Assembly: GCF_024714475.1 (NCBI RefSeq)
Contig: NZ_JAMZMI010000006.1
Location: forward strand, 159,714-223,713
Direction: 5' to 3'
DNA: 64,000 bases
Source of the DNA: Marinoscillum sp. MHG1-6
Lineage (GTDB): Bacteria > Bacteroidota > Bacteroidia > Cytophagales > Cyclobacteriaceae
Shown here piece by piece: positions 1 to 8,679 of the stretch. Position numbers and translations under genes: made by a program. Under the pieces are notes generated by a model, which saw only the letters and a list, made by a program, of their open reading frames with translations, was not told the DNA's origin and searched no databases. The number at the start of each line of letters is the position of its first letter. The stretch's first letter is position 1.

Positions 1-171
1 CTTTTCAACTTCATCTTTCTGCACTGAAACATCTTCGCGATAGTTCTTCCAATAAACCTCCAGTTTGTTCAGCAAATCCTTATTACCGGGACTTTCCAAC
101 CATTTAGCAAGTTGATACTGCTCCTCAAGGCTTAGATCGCCTATTAAATATTTAGCAATTAAGTTGTCCAA
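1..171 (-). CDS. FecR-family anti-sigma factor, N-terminal fragment (cut by window edge)
   Basis: The reading frame is open from a TTG codon at 171 down to base 1, giving 57 residues that begin (M)DNLIAKYLIGDLSLEEQ. The helical N-terminus with its LEEQ..LAKWLESPGN pattern matches the short cytoplasmic sigma-binding domain of FecR-type anti-sigma factors. The membrane segment and periplasmic FecR domain would lie beyond the left edge. An in-frame stop (TAG) lies three codons upstream of TTG, so no ATG or GTG start is possible; the start is unusual but forced. The gene follows the ECF sigma gene at 349-921 on the same strand, the usual order for a sigma/FecR/SusC regulatory cassette. The partner SusC is therefore expected to the left of the window. 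Confidence 0.7.
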   Translation of the reverse strand, partial: MDNLIAKYLIGDLSLEEQYQLAKWLESPGNKDLLNKLEVYWKNYREDVSVQKDEVEK

Positions 172-348
172 TTCTTTTCTCTAAAATTTAATTATTAGAA
201 CTTCTATTAAAGGATACTAATCACCCGGAATTGAGCCACAGATTTATAATTTTTTTTTATTTTTAATTGATTTTCACTTGAAAAAGTAACTCAAACTCAA
301 AAAAATAGTCGATTCATTGAGAATATTACACTCAGGATACTAACTATC

Positions 349-921
349 CTATACCAGAAAAAGAACAAGAAGTAAAGTCATGGCCGTGTTTGAAAAGGCC
401 TCAAATGAATCCTGATCATATTCATCTTGAATAGCCCTCCTTATCGATTGAATAGCCCGACCCATTTGGGTACTCACAGTGGAAGTAGAAATACCCAGCT
501 CCTGAGATATCTCCTTGTAAGATTTGTGCTGATTCTTGACCAAATCAAATATTAAGCGACACTGATCCGGTAATTTATCAATCGTAGTTTCAATTAAACG
601 CAAAAGTTCATTGCCTAGAAGAACCTCCTCAGGACCGACTCTTTCAATCTGATTAATAAAGTGTTCATTCTCTCGCTCACCATTCCTAGCCGTTTCTTTA
701 TAATGCATTTTTATGCACTCATTCTTTACTGAAACCAATAGATAAGCCTTTAAATTTCTCACCCTTTCAAGTTCCTCTCGGGACTTCCAGAGGTTTACAA
801 ATACTTCAGACACAATGTCCTTGGCTAACTCTTCTGATTTACATATGGCCCTCGCATACAAAAACAAATCTTGGAAATTATCATTGTAAATCTTTCTAAA
901 CCTTAATTCGAGACTTTGCAC
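349..921 (-). CDS. RNA polymerase ECF sigma factor (Bacteroidota FecI-like)
   Basis: This 190-residue protein has the two-region layout of ECF sigma factors. Region 2 is at about residues 10-80, with the DIVSEVFVNLWKSR core. Region 4 is at about 115-170, where LPDQCRLIF and YKEISQELGISTSTVSTQM form the helix-turn-helix that reads the -35 element. A short hydrophobic C-terminal tail (MTLLLVLFLV) ends the protein. The start is GTG at 921; the frame stays open upstream but offers no ATG before a stop near 991. The next gene downstream is a FecR fragment, so this sigma factor is probably held inactive by FecR until an outer-membrane SusC reports substrate. It resembles the sigma factor at 19632-20267 in layout but is clearly diverged from it, which fits a separate polysaccharide system. 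Confidence 0.9.
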   Translation of the reverse strand: MQSLELRFRKIYNDNFQDLFLYARAICKSEELAKDIVSEVFVNLWKSREELERVRNLKAYLLVSVKNECIKMHYKETARNGERENEHFINQIERVGPEEVLLGNELLRLIETTIDKLPDQCRLIFDLVKNQHKSYKEISQELGISTSTVSTQMGRAIQSIRRAIQDEYDQDSFEAFSNTAMTLLLVLFLV

Positions 922-1404
922 TTCTTTAAATTCTTCGAAGGAACAACTAATAATTGCTGCCCTTCTGGTTAATAATGATTGATAAAATTTCTAATAGTCC
1001 CATATCAAAAATTTTCGGAGCGCAGAAGCACTCAACTTTTAATGCTATAGTCCTTTCAACCCTACGTCGGGCATTTCAAATATTAGCGGAAATTGTAGAA
1101 ACACCGGTTAGTAAATCGCTGTTTTTTGAACAGTATTCTTTCAATAAAGAATTTAGCAGGTCTCTCTTAAAACCTCAAAAACACTTTCAGATGGAATGTT
1201 ATTTTATTTCCAATTTAACCAAATAATTATAATTTATTTCCATCATGAATCAATATTCCTCTCTAATTTTTTAATGGTTTCTTGAAATTTGGTCAAAGAA
1301 AACTTCCTTCAAACTATTAGCATAACAACTCCCAAACAACATTTTTCTGATTAAGAGAAATTGAATTTCAACTTCCTCAGAACACAGTGGATGGGGATTG
1401 AGAT
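922..1404. other. Intergenic region without a supported gene
   Basis: This stretch of AT-rich sequence lies upstream of the ECF sigma gene. An open frame on the plus strand (954-1226, 90 codons) has no recognisable family or signal peptide and opposes both neighbours, so I do not call it. The region probably holds the sigma-gene promoter, but I could not pick out a convincing one. Confidence 0.4.
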
Positions 1405-1438
1405 AAAAAAAATCCCGTGAAATTTTTTCACAGGATTT
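1405..1438 (-). terminator. Intrinsic terminator after the GH128-like gene
   Basis: A 13-bp stem (1410-1422 with 1426-1438, one mismatch, TTT loop) is flanked on its left by a run of A, which becomes a U-tract on the minus-strand transcript. It lies about 70 bp beyond the stop codon of the gene at 1506-4769. Confidence 0.75.
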
Positions 1439-1505
1439 CGCTTAGGGCACATTAATATTGCCTGATTAAATAAAGGAGACGCTTAAAAGCCCACCCATAA
1501 CGTGA

Positions 1506-4500
1506 TCAATCCTTGATTATACACATTGTCCTCATTGAACCTCCTATTTTTACATGCACAAAGTAGATACCTGATTTCAAGGCTCCTAAATCTAGTTTAT
1601 TGCCAGGTTGAGTCAACTGAGTTTCCAAAACTGATCTACCAAAAAGATCAATGATGCTTAGGTCAGCATACAGATGGTCAGCAGGTAGGGCAATATTCAA
1701 CACATCAGTAACAGGGTTTGGATATAGCTTGATTGCATTGAGAAAAGCCTCATCACCCCCAAGTGAACTTCGCGCACCACCATTGCTACAAGTCACGACA
1801 TTTTGCATCACATTATAACTCAAACTGCCATGACTAACATCATCCACGCATAAATCCACTACGACACCACCTTTCAGAGTAGAAGTAGTTTGTAAAGTTA
1901 CCACTCCGCTAGCATTGGTTGTTCCAGACACCGTTTCATTCCAGCTACCGCTAAATGTGCCTATAACATTGGCATTGGCAACAGGATTAGACTGATCATC
2001 AAGAATAGTCACATCTGCATACCCGTATTTACTACCTTTGCCAGCACCTATGGTTCCAGTCGTTACAGACTGAACGAACATATAAGGTCCACCTGTATTA
2101 ACCGTGATGTTATACTTAACACTGTTCTGCGTGCCACAGTAATTGGTATGCACTGCTGTCGGTAAACATGAACTACTCAATGTAATATATTGCTCACGTT
2201 CCGAACCGGATGTGCCACATCCACTCCAACTCCATGTACCATCAAATGGTTGAGGTCCAAGCCCAACAACGTCACCTTGATTGATTGTAATCTCTGTACC
2301 AATCACCCAGGTCCCATAATTTATCTGATAATATGGAGTAATTGCAGATGGGCCACAAATACCCGTTACACCTACTGATGATGAAGTTGTTTCTAATGCA
2401 TTATCTGTTGCAACTGCTGTAATACTGAAATTCCCAGTTCCAACTACCCAGTTCATTTCATATGGGCTAGTTTTATCAATACCGATTGATATGCCGTCCA
2501 CAAAAAATTCAACCTGAGTCACTGTACCATCAGAATCAGAGGCAGAAGCAGAAATGGTGATATTTGTTCCATCAGAGAAACTCGTACCATTCACCGGTGA
2601 AGTAATATCCACAAATGGCAGTACGTTTGGCGTTGCTGAACCAGAAATATTAATTGGGCTTGAGGTGGTTACTGCAAGCGAATCGTCGGTTGCGACAGCT
2701 GTCAAGCTAAAATTACCTGTTCCAATTATCCAGCTAGCCGTATAAGGGCTTGTCGTATCAAAACCAATCGATCCACCATCTACAAAGAATTCTACTTGCG
2801 TAATGTTCCCATCATTATCATACGATTGCGCTGTTATGCTGACATTGGCACCATCCTGATAGGCAGTTCCTTCTACTGGAGAAGTAATGTACACGATTGG
2901 ATCTTGATTTGGAACTTGTGGGAGTTCATGCATTTGGAACGTTGCATCCTGAAACTCGGTTTGGTTTGACACCTGATCAATTCTCAACACAAAGTTTGAA
3001 TGACGCATGTAATAACCAGGGAAATTGTATGACTCAAAAGATGTCCACGCAGCATCGGCTAACCCTTGACGAATATAAAATGTCGCATCAGCTTCTTCTA
3101 AACTATTTGATACAGTTCCTCGGGTTAACACATAATTAAAATGTCTGAGGTAGGTACCAGGATTATTTACGGACTCAAAGGAAACGCCATTCGGGTCTGC
3201 CAACCCGGGCACCATGGTCCACTGCTTGTCATCCGCTGGCGATACGTTTTGATCAATTCTCACACTGCTATTCAAGTGTCTTATAAAATGATTAGGGAAA
3301 TTATATGATTCCCAACTCACACCATCAGAAGCGCCTGGAGCAAGCTCTGGGATGCCACTGCCCACCGCAAAGCTTGATTTGTGATCACGATAAACTTCAC
3401 CAGCAGGCGTAAAGTCTAAGGTACCAGGATAAAACATCTGCCTTGTATCTTCTACCCATTCATAAATCGAATATCGCTCAACGAATGGAGCATTATCAAG
3501 CATCTCCACCCAATCTCCAATTGTTTGAGCTTGTTCCTCATAAGTTGGTTTACAGCATGTCCAGTTCGCACCATTATTCCATTCAGTAATCCAAATAGGC
3601 AATCCTGTATAATTATGAATATCCGCCAGGAAATCATAGAATTGCTGGGTGGTTTGCCCCCCGCGATAAAAATGAATTGCTATAAAATCAATTCTGTAAT
3701 TATTAGCCTGACAGGCATCATAAAAATCTCTTATCCATTGCACACCACCATCCGTTGGCGCAGGAGTACCTACTCTTAATCCACTTTTAAGCATTTCAGG
3801 CCATTGAGCAATAGCTTCTTCGACGGTTGAATAACCATCATCCACCGGATTGTCAGGCTCATTGAAGTGTAGTGCCGCAGTTGAATTCGTTTTATACCAA
3901 ATGTTTTCATAAGAATTCCATCCTGGGTTGTGCCTCATCGGGATATATTCGACATCCAAAGAAGAAATGTCCTGATTGTTCCAATCATAGTGCCACTGAC
4001 CTTCAAGAAGACCTACGTTGGTTTTGCCTCCACCGGCATATCCTTTTTTGGTTGTCCATCTCCAGGGGATCACTCTAACAAACGAAGCTGCATTTGACAA
4101 ACCCACGGGCAATGAGTTCACAACGACATCCGCATCGCTAGCCACATAATTTCGACTTTCTCCAGTACCGTCAGCATTAGCGGCAATGGTAGCCATGTAT
4201 CCTTTTTTCAATACAAATGACTGGATATTGTTGTTCATACTCCCTAACTGGGCTTCATAGTAGAAAGTATAATTATCAAAACTCATTGATGTCCCAGATA
4301 AGTTATCACTGGCGTAAGCCGTCAACGCCTGATAACTTGAAGAGTGACTTATCACCATCGCACCCTGCAAATATTGTACGACACGCACGTTTTGATCTAC
4401 AACTGCCGCTGAACCGTTCACCTTAATATGTGCAAGTTCGTTGGACGCTACCTCCGAAGGCAAGAGGTTTGGAAAGTAAAGCCAAACATCATCAGATAAC

Positions 4501-4769
4501 ATATTAATCGTACTGGCATTTAAAGGATCCTTAGCAGAGGTAATGACTACGTTACATGAACCAGAAAACTCAATGTTGCGACCATTAAGATGTTCTACCG
4601 TACCTTGATAATCTGTTAATTGTTCTTGAGCATTTGATGAGCTCATTACAATAAATAGTAACAAAAATGACAACATCACCCTGAAACAATAATTTGGATT
4701 AGGCTGATGATGTTTAAAAGTTAGAGAGTCTCTATTGAGTCTTTCTTTTTCAGAATAGAATTGAATCAT
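1506..4769 (-). CDS. Secreted GH128-like glycoside hydrolase with AbfB module, Ig-like domains and T9SS tail
   Basis: This 1087-residue exported protein has a hydrophobic signal segment at about 31-48 (MLSFLLLFIVMSSSNAQ). An alternative start at Met32 (4676) would give a signal peptide with almost no n-region. Residues about 235-470 match the Asl1/GH128 catalytic fold: HFNEPD carries the likely acid/base Glu304 and PIWITEW the likely nucleophile Glu396. Known GH128 enzymes are beta-1,3-glucanases. Residues about 480-625 contain repeated SYNFPxHxxRHxN units of an AbfB (CBM42-type, arabinofuranose-binding) module. Two Big_7-type Ig domains (ITSPVEGT and ITSPVNGT) follow at about 630-805, then a Cys-containing region I cannot name and an Ig-like domain at about 915-990. 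A Por_Secre tail (LYPNPVTDVLNI to the end) marks T9SS export. Substrate is uncertain: catalytic family and binding module point to different sugars. Confidence 0.8.
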   Translation of the reverse strand: MIQFYSEKERLNRDSLTFKHHQPNPNYCFRVMLSFLLLFIVMSSSNAQEQLTDYQGTVEHLNGRNIEFSGSCNVVITSAKDPLNASTINMLSDDVWLYFPNLLPSEVASNELAHIKVNGSAAVVDQNVRVVQYLQGAMVISHSSSYQALTAYASDNLSGTSMSFDNYTFYYEAQLGSMNNNIQSFVLKKGYMATIAANADGTGESRNYVASDADVVVNSLPVGLSNAASFVRVIPWRWTTKKGYAGGGKTNVGLLEGQWHYDWNNQDISSLDVEYIPMRHNPGWNSYENIWYKTNSTAALHFNEPDNPVDDGYSTVEEAIAQWPEMLKSGLRVGTPAPTDGGVQWIRDFYDACQANNYRIDFIAIHFYRGGQTTQQFYDFLADIHNYTGLPIWITEWNNGANWTCCKPTYEEQAQTIGDWVEMLDNAPFVERYSIYEWVEDTRQMFYPGTLDFTPAGEVYRDHKSSFAVGSGIPELAPGASDGVSWESYNFPNHFIRHLNSSVRIDQNVSPADDKQWTMVPGLADPNGVSFESVNNPGTYLRHFNYVLTRGTVSNSLEEADATFYIRQGLADAAWTSFESYNFPGYYMRHSNFVLRIDQVSNQTEFQDATFQMHELPQVPNQDPIVYITSPVEGTAYQDGANVSITAQSYDNDGNITQVEFFVDGGSIGFDTTSPYTASWIIGTGNFSLTAVATDDSLAVTTSSPINISGSATPNVLPFVDITSPVNGTSFSDGTNITISASASDSDGTVTQVEFFVDGISIGIDKTSPYEMNWVVGTGNFSITAVATDNALETTSSSVGVTGICGPSAITPYYQINYGTWVIGTEITINQGDVVGLGPQPFDGTWSWSGCGTSGSEREQYITLSSSCLPTAVHTNYCGTQNSVKYNITVNTGGPYMFVQSVTTGTIGAGKGSKYGYADVTILDDQSNPVANANVIGTFSGSWNETVSGTTNASGVVTLQTTSTLKGGVVVDLCVDDVSHGSLSYNVMQNVVTCSNGGARSSLGGDEAFLNAIKLYPNPVTDVLNIALPADHLYADLSIIDLFGRSVLETQLTQPGNKLDLGALKSGIYFVHVKIGGSMRTMCIIKD

Positions 4770-5317
4770 GTTATTTATTATTGGTTAAATACATATCAAT
4801 TAGGGTGAATTTCATCACACGAAGTGGCATCAATATGGTCTGACAAACCATTCATGATGCCTCAGGCATTGCCGTTGATAATTCAGGATTGTGGCTTTGT
4901 AAAATCGCGTTCAGGGCGGTCAGAAGATTATATCAAATCAGAATAACTAACCAAGTCGGATCTCCGGATTTAAATTTTTCATAATTATTTAGGTGGCAAA
5001 ATGCGTTTTTATCATTTATTAAGATGATACATGCGTATTTTTTGACTTATTTGAAAAATCAATTTCTTTTAAAACGCCATAAACTATAGGGGAGCTATTA
5101 ACCAGATTACGGGGTGAAAATAGGATAAGAGATATGTGTGATCTATGTAAGCTATTCAGACAACCAACCCTGCCACACTTTTAAATATGCCTAACTGTAC
5201 TATTTATATAATGCGTCTGGACCAGGAATAAAAGAATGGATATAACCATCGTTCGGTTTTCACCAATTTCGCATGGAACTCGGTAAGCTGACGACTCGAT
5301 TTTTACCCACAAAGAAC
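4770..5317. other. Long intergenic region upstream of the GH128-like gene
   Basis: About 550 bp of AT-rich sequence lie between the GH128-like gene and the terminator of the pectate lyase gene. I see no supported gene and no clear dyad. The promoter of the GH128-like gene must lie here, since the preceding transcription unit ends in a strong terminator at 5318-5345. Confidence 0.4.
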
Positions 5318-5345
5318 ACAAAAAGCCCCCTGAATCCAGGGGGCT
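5318..5345 (-). terminator. Intrinsic terminator after the PL9 gene
   Basis: A perfect 9-bp stem (AGCCCCCTG with CAGGGGGCT, loop AATC) is followed on the minus strand by a U-rich stretch. It lies about 45 bp beyond the stop codon of the PL9 gene. Confidence 0.85.
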
Positions 5346-5387
5346 TCCATCTTCTAAAAAACCAAATTAATTATGAAAAAAGGATCA

Positions 5388-7130
5388 TTATTGAAGTTCA
5401 AAGGCTCCCAGGTCTGGAGCACTCCCCTGATAGTCGAGACCTACATCCACACCCTTATCGATTAGGTCACTTCCGCCGACAAGTTTCAAGTAGCTGATAT
5501 CCGGTAAACTCCCATCTGATTGTCTTGGACTTAACAGAAGCTGCATATCAACGCTTTCAAAATCACCGGAAGTGGTACTCAAACCATCCTGCCAACCATT
5601 ATTAGTAACATCTGTCGTAGTAGCATTAAAAGCATCAACACTATTTCCTGTCAGCGAAATCGAGTTCTTTATGATCAGACTGGCTGCCGGATTGGTTGAA
5701 CTAAAACTATAATTTTTGCCATTGCTATGGGCTGAACAATTATAAATGGTGATGTCTCCCCTGTTGCTGTTATGATCAAATCCATCATATACATTGCCCG
5801 CTGCGATGCAATTCTTATAAACAGCGTTGTGCTTTAATAATTTATCATCTGATCCTCCTGTCTTGAAGCCATTACCATCTCCAGCGCCTACGGAACCATT
5901 TTTTAAATATCCATTTTTGATCGCCCAGCAATTTTCATAGGTGGTAGTAATATTATCATTGCCCCTCATATAACCATCCCATCCATCATCCAGATTTTGC
6001 CATGCGCGACAACCTATAAATTTGTTCCCGGTTCCCGCATCGAGTTTACATGCAAACCCATCAGCATTTTCTATTAAGGAGTCAGCGTTGTAATAGGAAT
6101 CACAATTTTTGATGGTGTTATTGGAGCCTCCATTACCGATCTGTAAGCCGGAATCAGAATTCTCTGAAAAGGTGCAGAATTCAATAATATTATTGTTTCC
6201 GCTTATAAACATCCCATTATCTCCGGCCTTATAAAAATCTATGCCTTTTATATGCCAATAATCACCTGATAGTGAAACTCCTCTGTTGGAACTATTTTCA
6301 GGCATAGCCGAAAAATCAAACTTTGGACGATCATCTCCCGGATAAACCAGCAATGAAATCATATTTGAAGAGTTCCCATCTTTGGAAATACTAATCGTCG
6401 AGCTAAATGCATAGGTGCCGGATCTAACATAAATTTTATCACCCGGAAGTGCTGCCGCAAGCGCATTTAAGATCTCTGCTTTTGTCGTGACGACCTCACC
6501 ATCGATGGATGTATTTACACCAGATATATTTACCACCAATTCTGCTTGTATGCCAGAAGCATCCGTTGCAACAGCGTAAACTGTAACAGAACCATTGGCC
6601 TTCGGTGTCAACAGGCCTGAGGAAGATATTTCTGCAATGCTCTCATCCGACACTGACCACGAAATCACTTTATTGAAAGCATTGGCCGGAAATACATCAG
6701 CACTCAGTTGTTTGGCTCGTCCATCGGTAATATCACCGCCATTAATCGTGATACTTTCCACCAAAACCTGAGAAACTCCTACTCCGGAAATATTGAAAGA
6801 TTTACTAGCCGTCACTTGAGAACCATCTGTCGCACTGGCTGTTACCGTCACTATTCCATTTGATACGGCTGTCAATACGCCTTCCTGGCTGATCGTGGCT
6901 ACGAGATCATTTGAAACACTCCACTCCACGACCTGATTGGTTGCATTAGTAGGGCTAATCATCACCTCAAGCTGCGAGGACCCTCCGTCTTCTATAAAAT
7001 CACCTTTTATGGAAATATATTCCACCAGGACCTCCCCTGACTCAGGAGTATTGTCATCACATGCTGCAAATACCCACATTGCTCCCAGCAACAGGTAAAA
7101 GACATTTTGTCGTAAACTGGTTGTTCTCAT
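5388..7130 (-). CDS. Pectate lyase family 9 lipoprotein with two Ig-like (Big_2) domains
   Basis: Predicted to cleave polygalacturonate by beta-elimination at the cell surface. I start the gene at ATG 7130 (MRTTSLRQNVF) because it gives a clean lipoprotein signal, LLLGAMWVFAAC, with the lipidated Cys near residue 24; the frame is open 26 codons further up but adds nothing signal-like. Two Big_2 Ig domains fill about residues 35-215. The rest is a right-handed parallel beta-helix of PL9 type. NADGFACKLDAG and NLDDGWDGY carry the Asp cluster that binds calcium in PL9, and GNGFKTGG carries the likely catalytic Lys. It lies 106 bp downstream of the PL1 gene at 7237-8544 and ends before a strong terminator. 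Family assignment rests on these motifs; exact substrate is inferred from the pectin context. Confidence 0.85.
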   Translation of the reverse strand: MRTTSLRQNVFYLLLGAMWVFAACDDNTPESGEVLVEYISIKGDFIEDGGSSQLEVMISPTNATNQVVEWSVSNDLVATISQEGVLTAVSNGIVTVTASATDGSQVTASKSFNISGVGVSQVLVESITINGGDITDGRAKQLSADVFPANAFNKVISWSVSDESIAEISSSGLLTPKANGSVTVYAVATDASGIQAELVVNISGVNTSIDGEVVTTKAEILNALAAALPGDKIYVRSGTYAFSSTISISKDGNSSNMISLLVYPGDDRPKFDFSAMPENSSNRGVSLSGDYWHIKGIDFYKAGDNGMFISGNNNIIEFCTFSENSDSGLQIGNGGSNNTIKNCDSYYNADSLIENADGFACKLDAGTGNKFIGCRAWQNLDDGWDGYMRGNDNITTTYENCWAIKNGYLKNGSVGAGDGNGFKTGGSDDKLLKHNAVYKNCIAAGNVYDGFDHNSNRGDITIYNCSAHSNGKNYSFSSTNPAASLIIKNSISLTGNSVDAFNATTTDVTNNGWQDGLSTTSGDFESVDMQLLLSPRQSDGSLPDISYLKLVGGSDLIDKGVDVGLDYQGSAPDLGAFELQ

Positions 7131-7236
7131 TATTATTACTCTACTTAACTTTTCTACTATTACACTCTCTAAAAACTTGTCTAATTGGAAGGCCCACGCT
7201 TCCACCATATTTTCATCTGAATATCCTCTTCCCTCA

Positions 7237-8544
7237 TTACTCCTGACTAACTAATTCATTCAGGTAAACCTCGATATTGGTGTAAACCGAATCCATATCA
7301 TAACCGGCACTATCATCTCCATCCACATTCAATCCCTTTTTCCTCTCCCATTTATCCGGCATGCCATCCTGATCAGCATCCTTTGGTGCCATTTTCGACT
7401 TTAGCACAGGCCATCCTCCCACATCCTTTTGGCTATCGATAATGCCATTTCCATAAGTTGCAGTTCCCTTCCTCACCTCTTCAATTACCCTTTTATCCAC
7501 GGCATCCTGACAGTAATTAGCTCCTACATTTTTCAATACAACTTCAAAAGCTTCATCAGCAGGTTGCGTCCTGATCTCCGCAACATCCAAAGGGTTATCT
7601 AATCTGATTAACAACCTTTTATCCTCATCTATCTTAACACCTTCCCAATTATCATTCGTGACCTCGCTATCTTCTTCGAGTATATTACCCTCGACGAAAA
7701 ATTGTCCATAGGGCTCGTAAGGATCCAGTATTTTGTCCTTCTTGCTTGATGTACCCGGTCCGCTTTTGTAGTAATTATTGATGAGGTTATAATTCCCCTC
7801 TTCACCTGCATAAACATTGTTTTCCCCCCAATTGTAGATCACATTATTTCTGAAATCTGCTATTTCTCTTTCGGGCTGCCTATGGTACCTGGCCCCCTGA
7901 AGACGAGGGTTTCTACTAAGGTGATGCGCGAACAAATTATGATGAAAAGAGGCATTCATTCCTCCCCAAATCCCACCGTAGCCATGGGCTCCCTTGCTAT
8001 GAACAGAGTTATTCAGGCTCTCGGAGATAATACACCACTGCACGGTCATTTCTTCATTGTCATAAAAAGAGGCACATTCATCGGTAGCCCAGCTAAACGA
8101 ACAATGATCAACGATGACGTTTTTCTGGTTTTTGACCGTGATGGCATCATCCTGTTCGCCCTTCTCATCACCCATCCGCGATCGAATGTACCTGATGATG
8201 ACATTGTTCCCTTTGACCTTAATCGGGTAGTTTTTAAGTGTAATACCATCACCCGGAGCACTTTGCCCGGCTATGGTCAGGTCACCGTGATTGATATCCA
8301 GATCTGACTCGAGTTCGATGGTGCCGGAAATAGCAAAAACCACAATTCTGGGATATTTCTTTCTCAATGCCTCCCTGAGGCTACCCGGACCCTCATCCTC
8401 TAAATTGGTTACAATCATTACTTTTCCCCCTCTTCCTCCGGTCGTTAACCTTCCGTAACCTTCGGCTCCGGGAAAGGCGATACCTTGAGACTGAGCGACC
8501 GTCAAATCAAACAGAAAAATGATGATTACCAAGGCAAGCTTCAT
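7237..8544 (-). CDS. Pectate lyase family 1, exported
   Basis: This 435-residue polysaccharide lyase has a cleavable signal peptide (MKLALVIIIFLFDLTVAQSQ). The ATG at 8544 is preceded by a GGAGG sequence five bases upstream, a rare clear Shine-Dalgarno in this window, so I prefer it to the upstream start at 8598. The mature protein opens with FPGAEGYGRLTTGGRGG, then [33 protein letters not shown] and SRNPRLQGARY. This pattern is typical of the PL1 beta-helix, and the NPR arginine is probably catalytic. The C-terminus has an Asp-rich calcium-binding type motif (DADQDGMPDKWE) but no T9SS tail. It closely resembles the PL1 protein at 20717-22693, which does carry a tail. It therefore probably stays in the periplasm and works on imported oligomers, although other export routes are possible. 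Confidence 0.88.
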   Translation of the reverse strand: MKLALVIIIFLFDLTVAQSQGIAFPGAEGYGRLTTGGRGGKVMIVTNLEDEGPGSLREALRKKYPRIVVFAISGTIELESDLDINHGDLTIAGQSAPGDGITLKNYPIKVKGNNVIIRYIRSRMGDEKGEQDDAITVKNQKNVIVDHCSFSWATDECASFYDNEEMTVQWCIISESLNNSVHSKGAHGYGGIWGGMNASFHHNLFAHHLSRNPRLQGARYHRQPEREIADFRNNVIYNWGENNVYAGEEGNYNLINNYYKSGPGTSSKKDKILDPYEPYGQFFVEGNILEEDSEVTNDNWEGVKIDEDKRLLIRLDNPLDVAEIRTQPADEAFEVVLKNVGANYCQDAVDKRVIEEVRKGTATYGNGIIDSQKDVGGWPVLKSKMAPKDADQDGMPDKWERKKGLNVDGDDSAGYDMDSVYTNIEVYLNELVSQE

Positions 8545-8614
8545 ACAACCTCCAAAACACCATTCACTCCAACTTATTATTGATTTCGCCTTCCTCAAGT
8601 CAATTGCAATTATT

Positions 8615-8655
8615 AAAAAAAATTAAGGCAGAAACACCTCAAAGGCGTTCCTGCC
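8615..8655 (-). terminator. Intrinsic terminator of the SusCD operon
   Basis: A 12-bp stem with two G-U pairs (8627-8638 with 8644-8655) is followed on the minus strand by a run of U encoded at 8615-8622. It lies just after the stop of the gene at 8680-11280, so the SusC-SusD-lipoprotein-repeat protein unit probably ends here and the PL1 and PL9 genes are transcribed separately. Confidence 0.75.
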
Positions 8656-8679
8656 AAACTAAACCATAAATGAATTCCT

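Noticed and set aside
954..1226. 90-codon plus-strand open frame
   Set aside because: No family resemblance or signal peptide and it opposes both neighbouring genes; AT-rich intergenic sequence of this length can stay open by chance.
7882..8307. 141-codon plus-strand frame inside the PL1 gene
   Set aside because: It lies fully antisense to a well-supported pectate lyase and is a codon-usage shadow.
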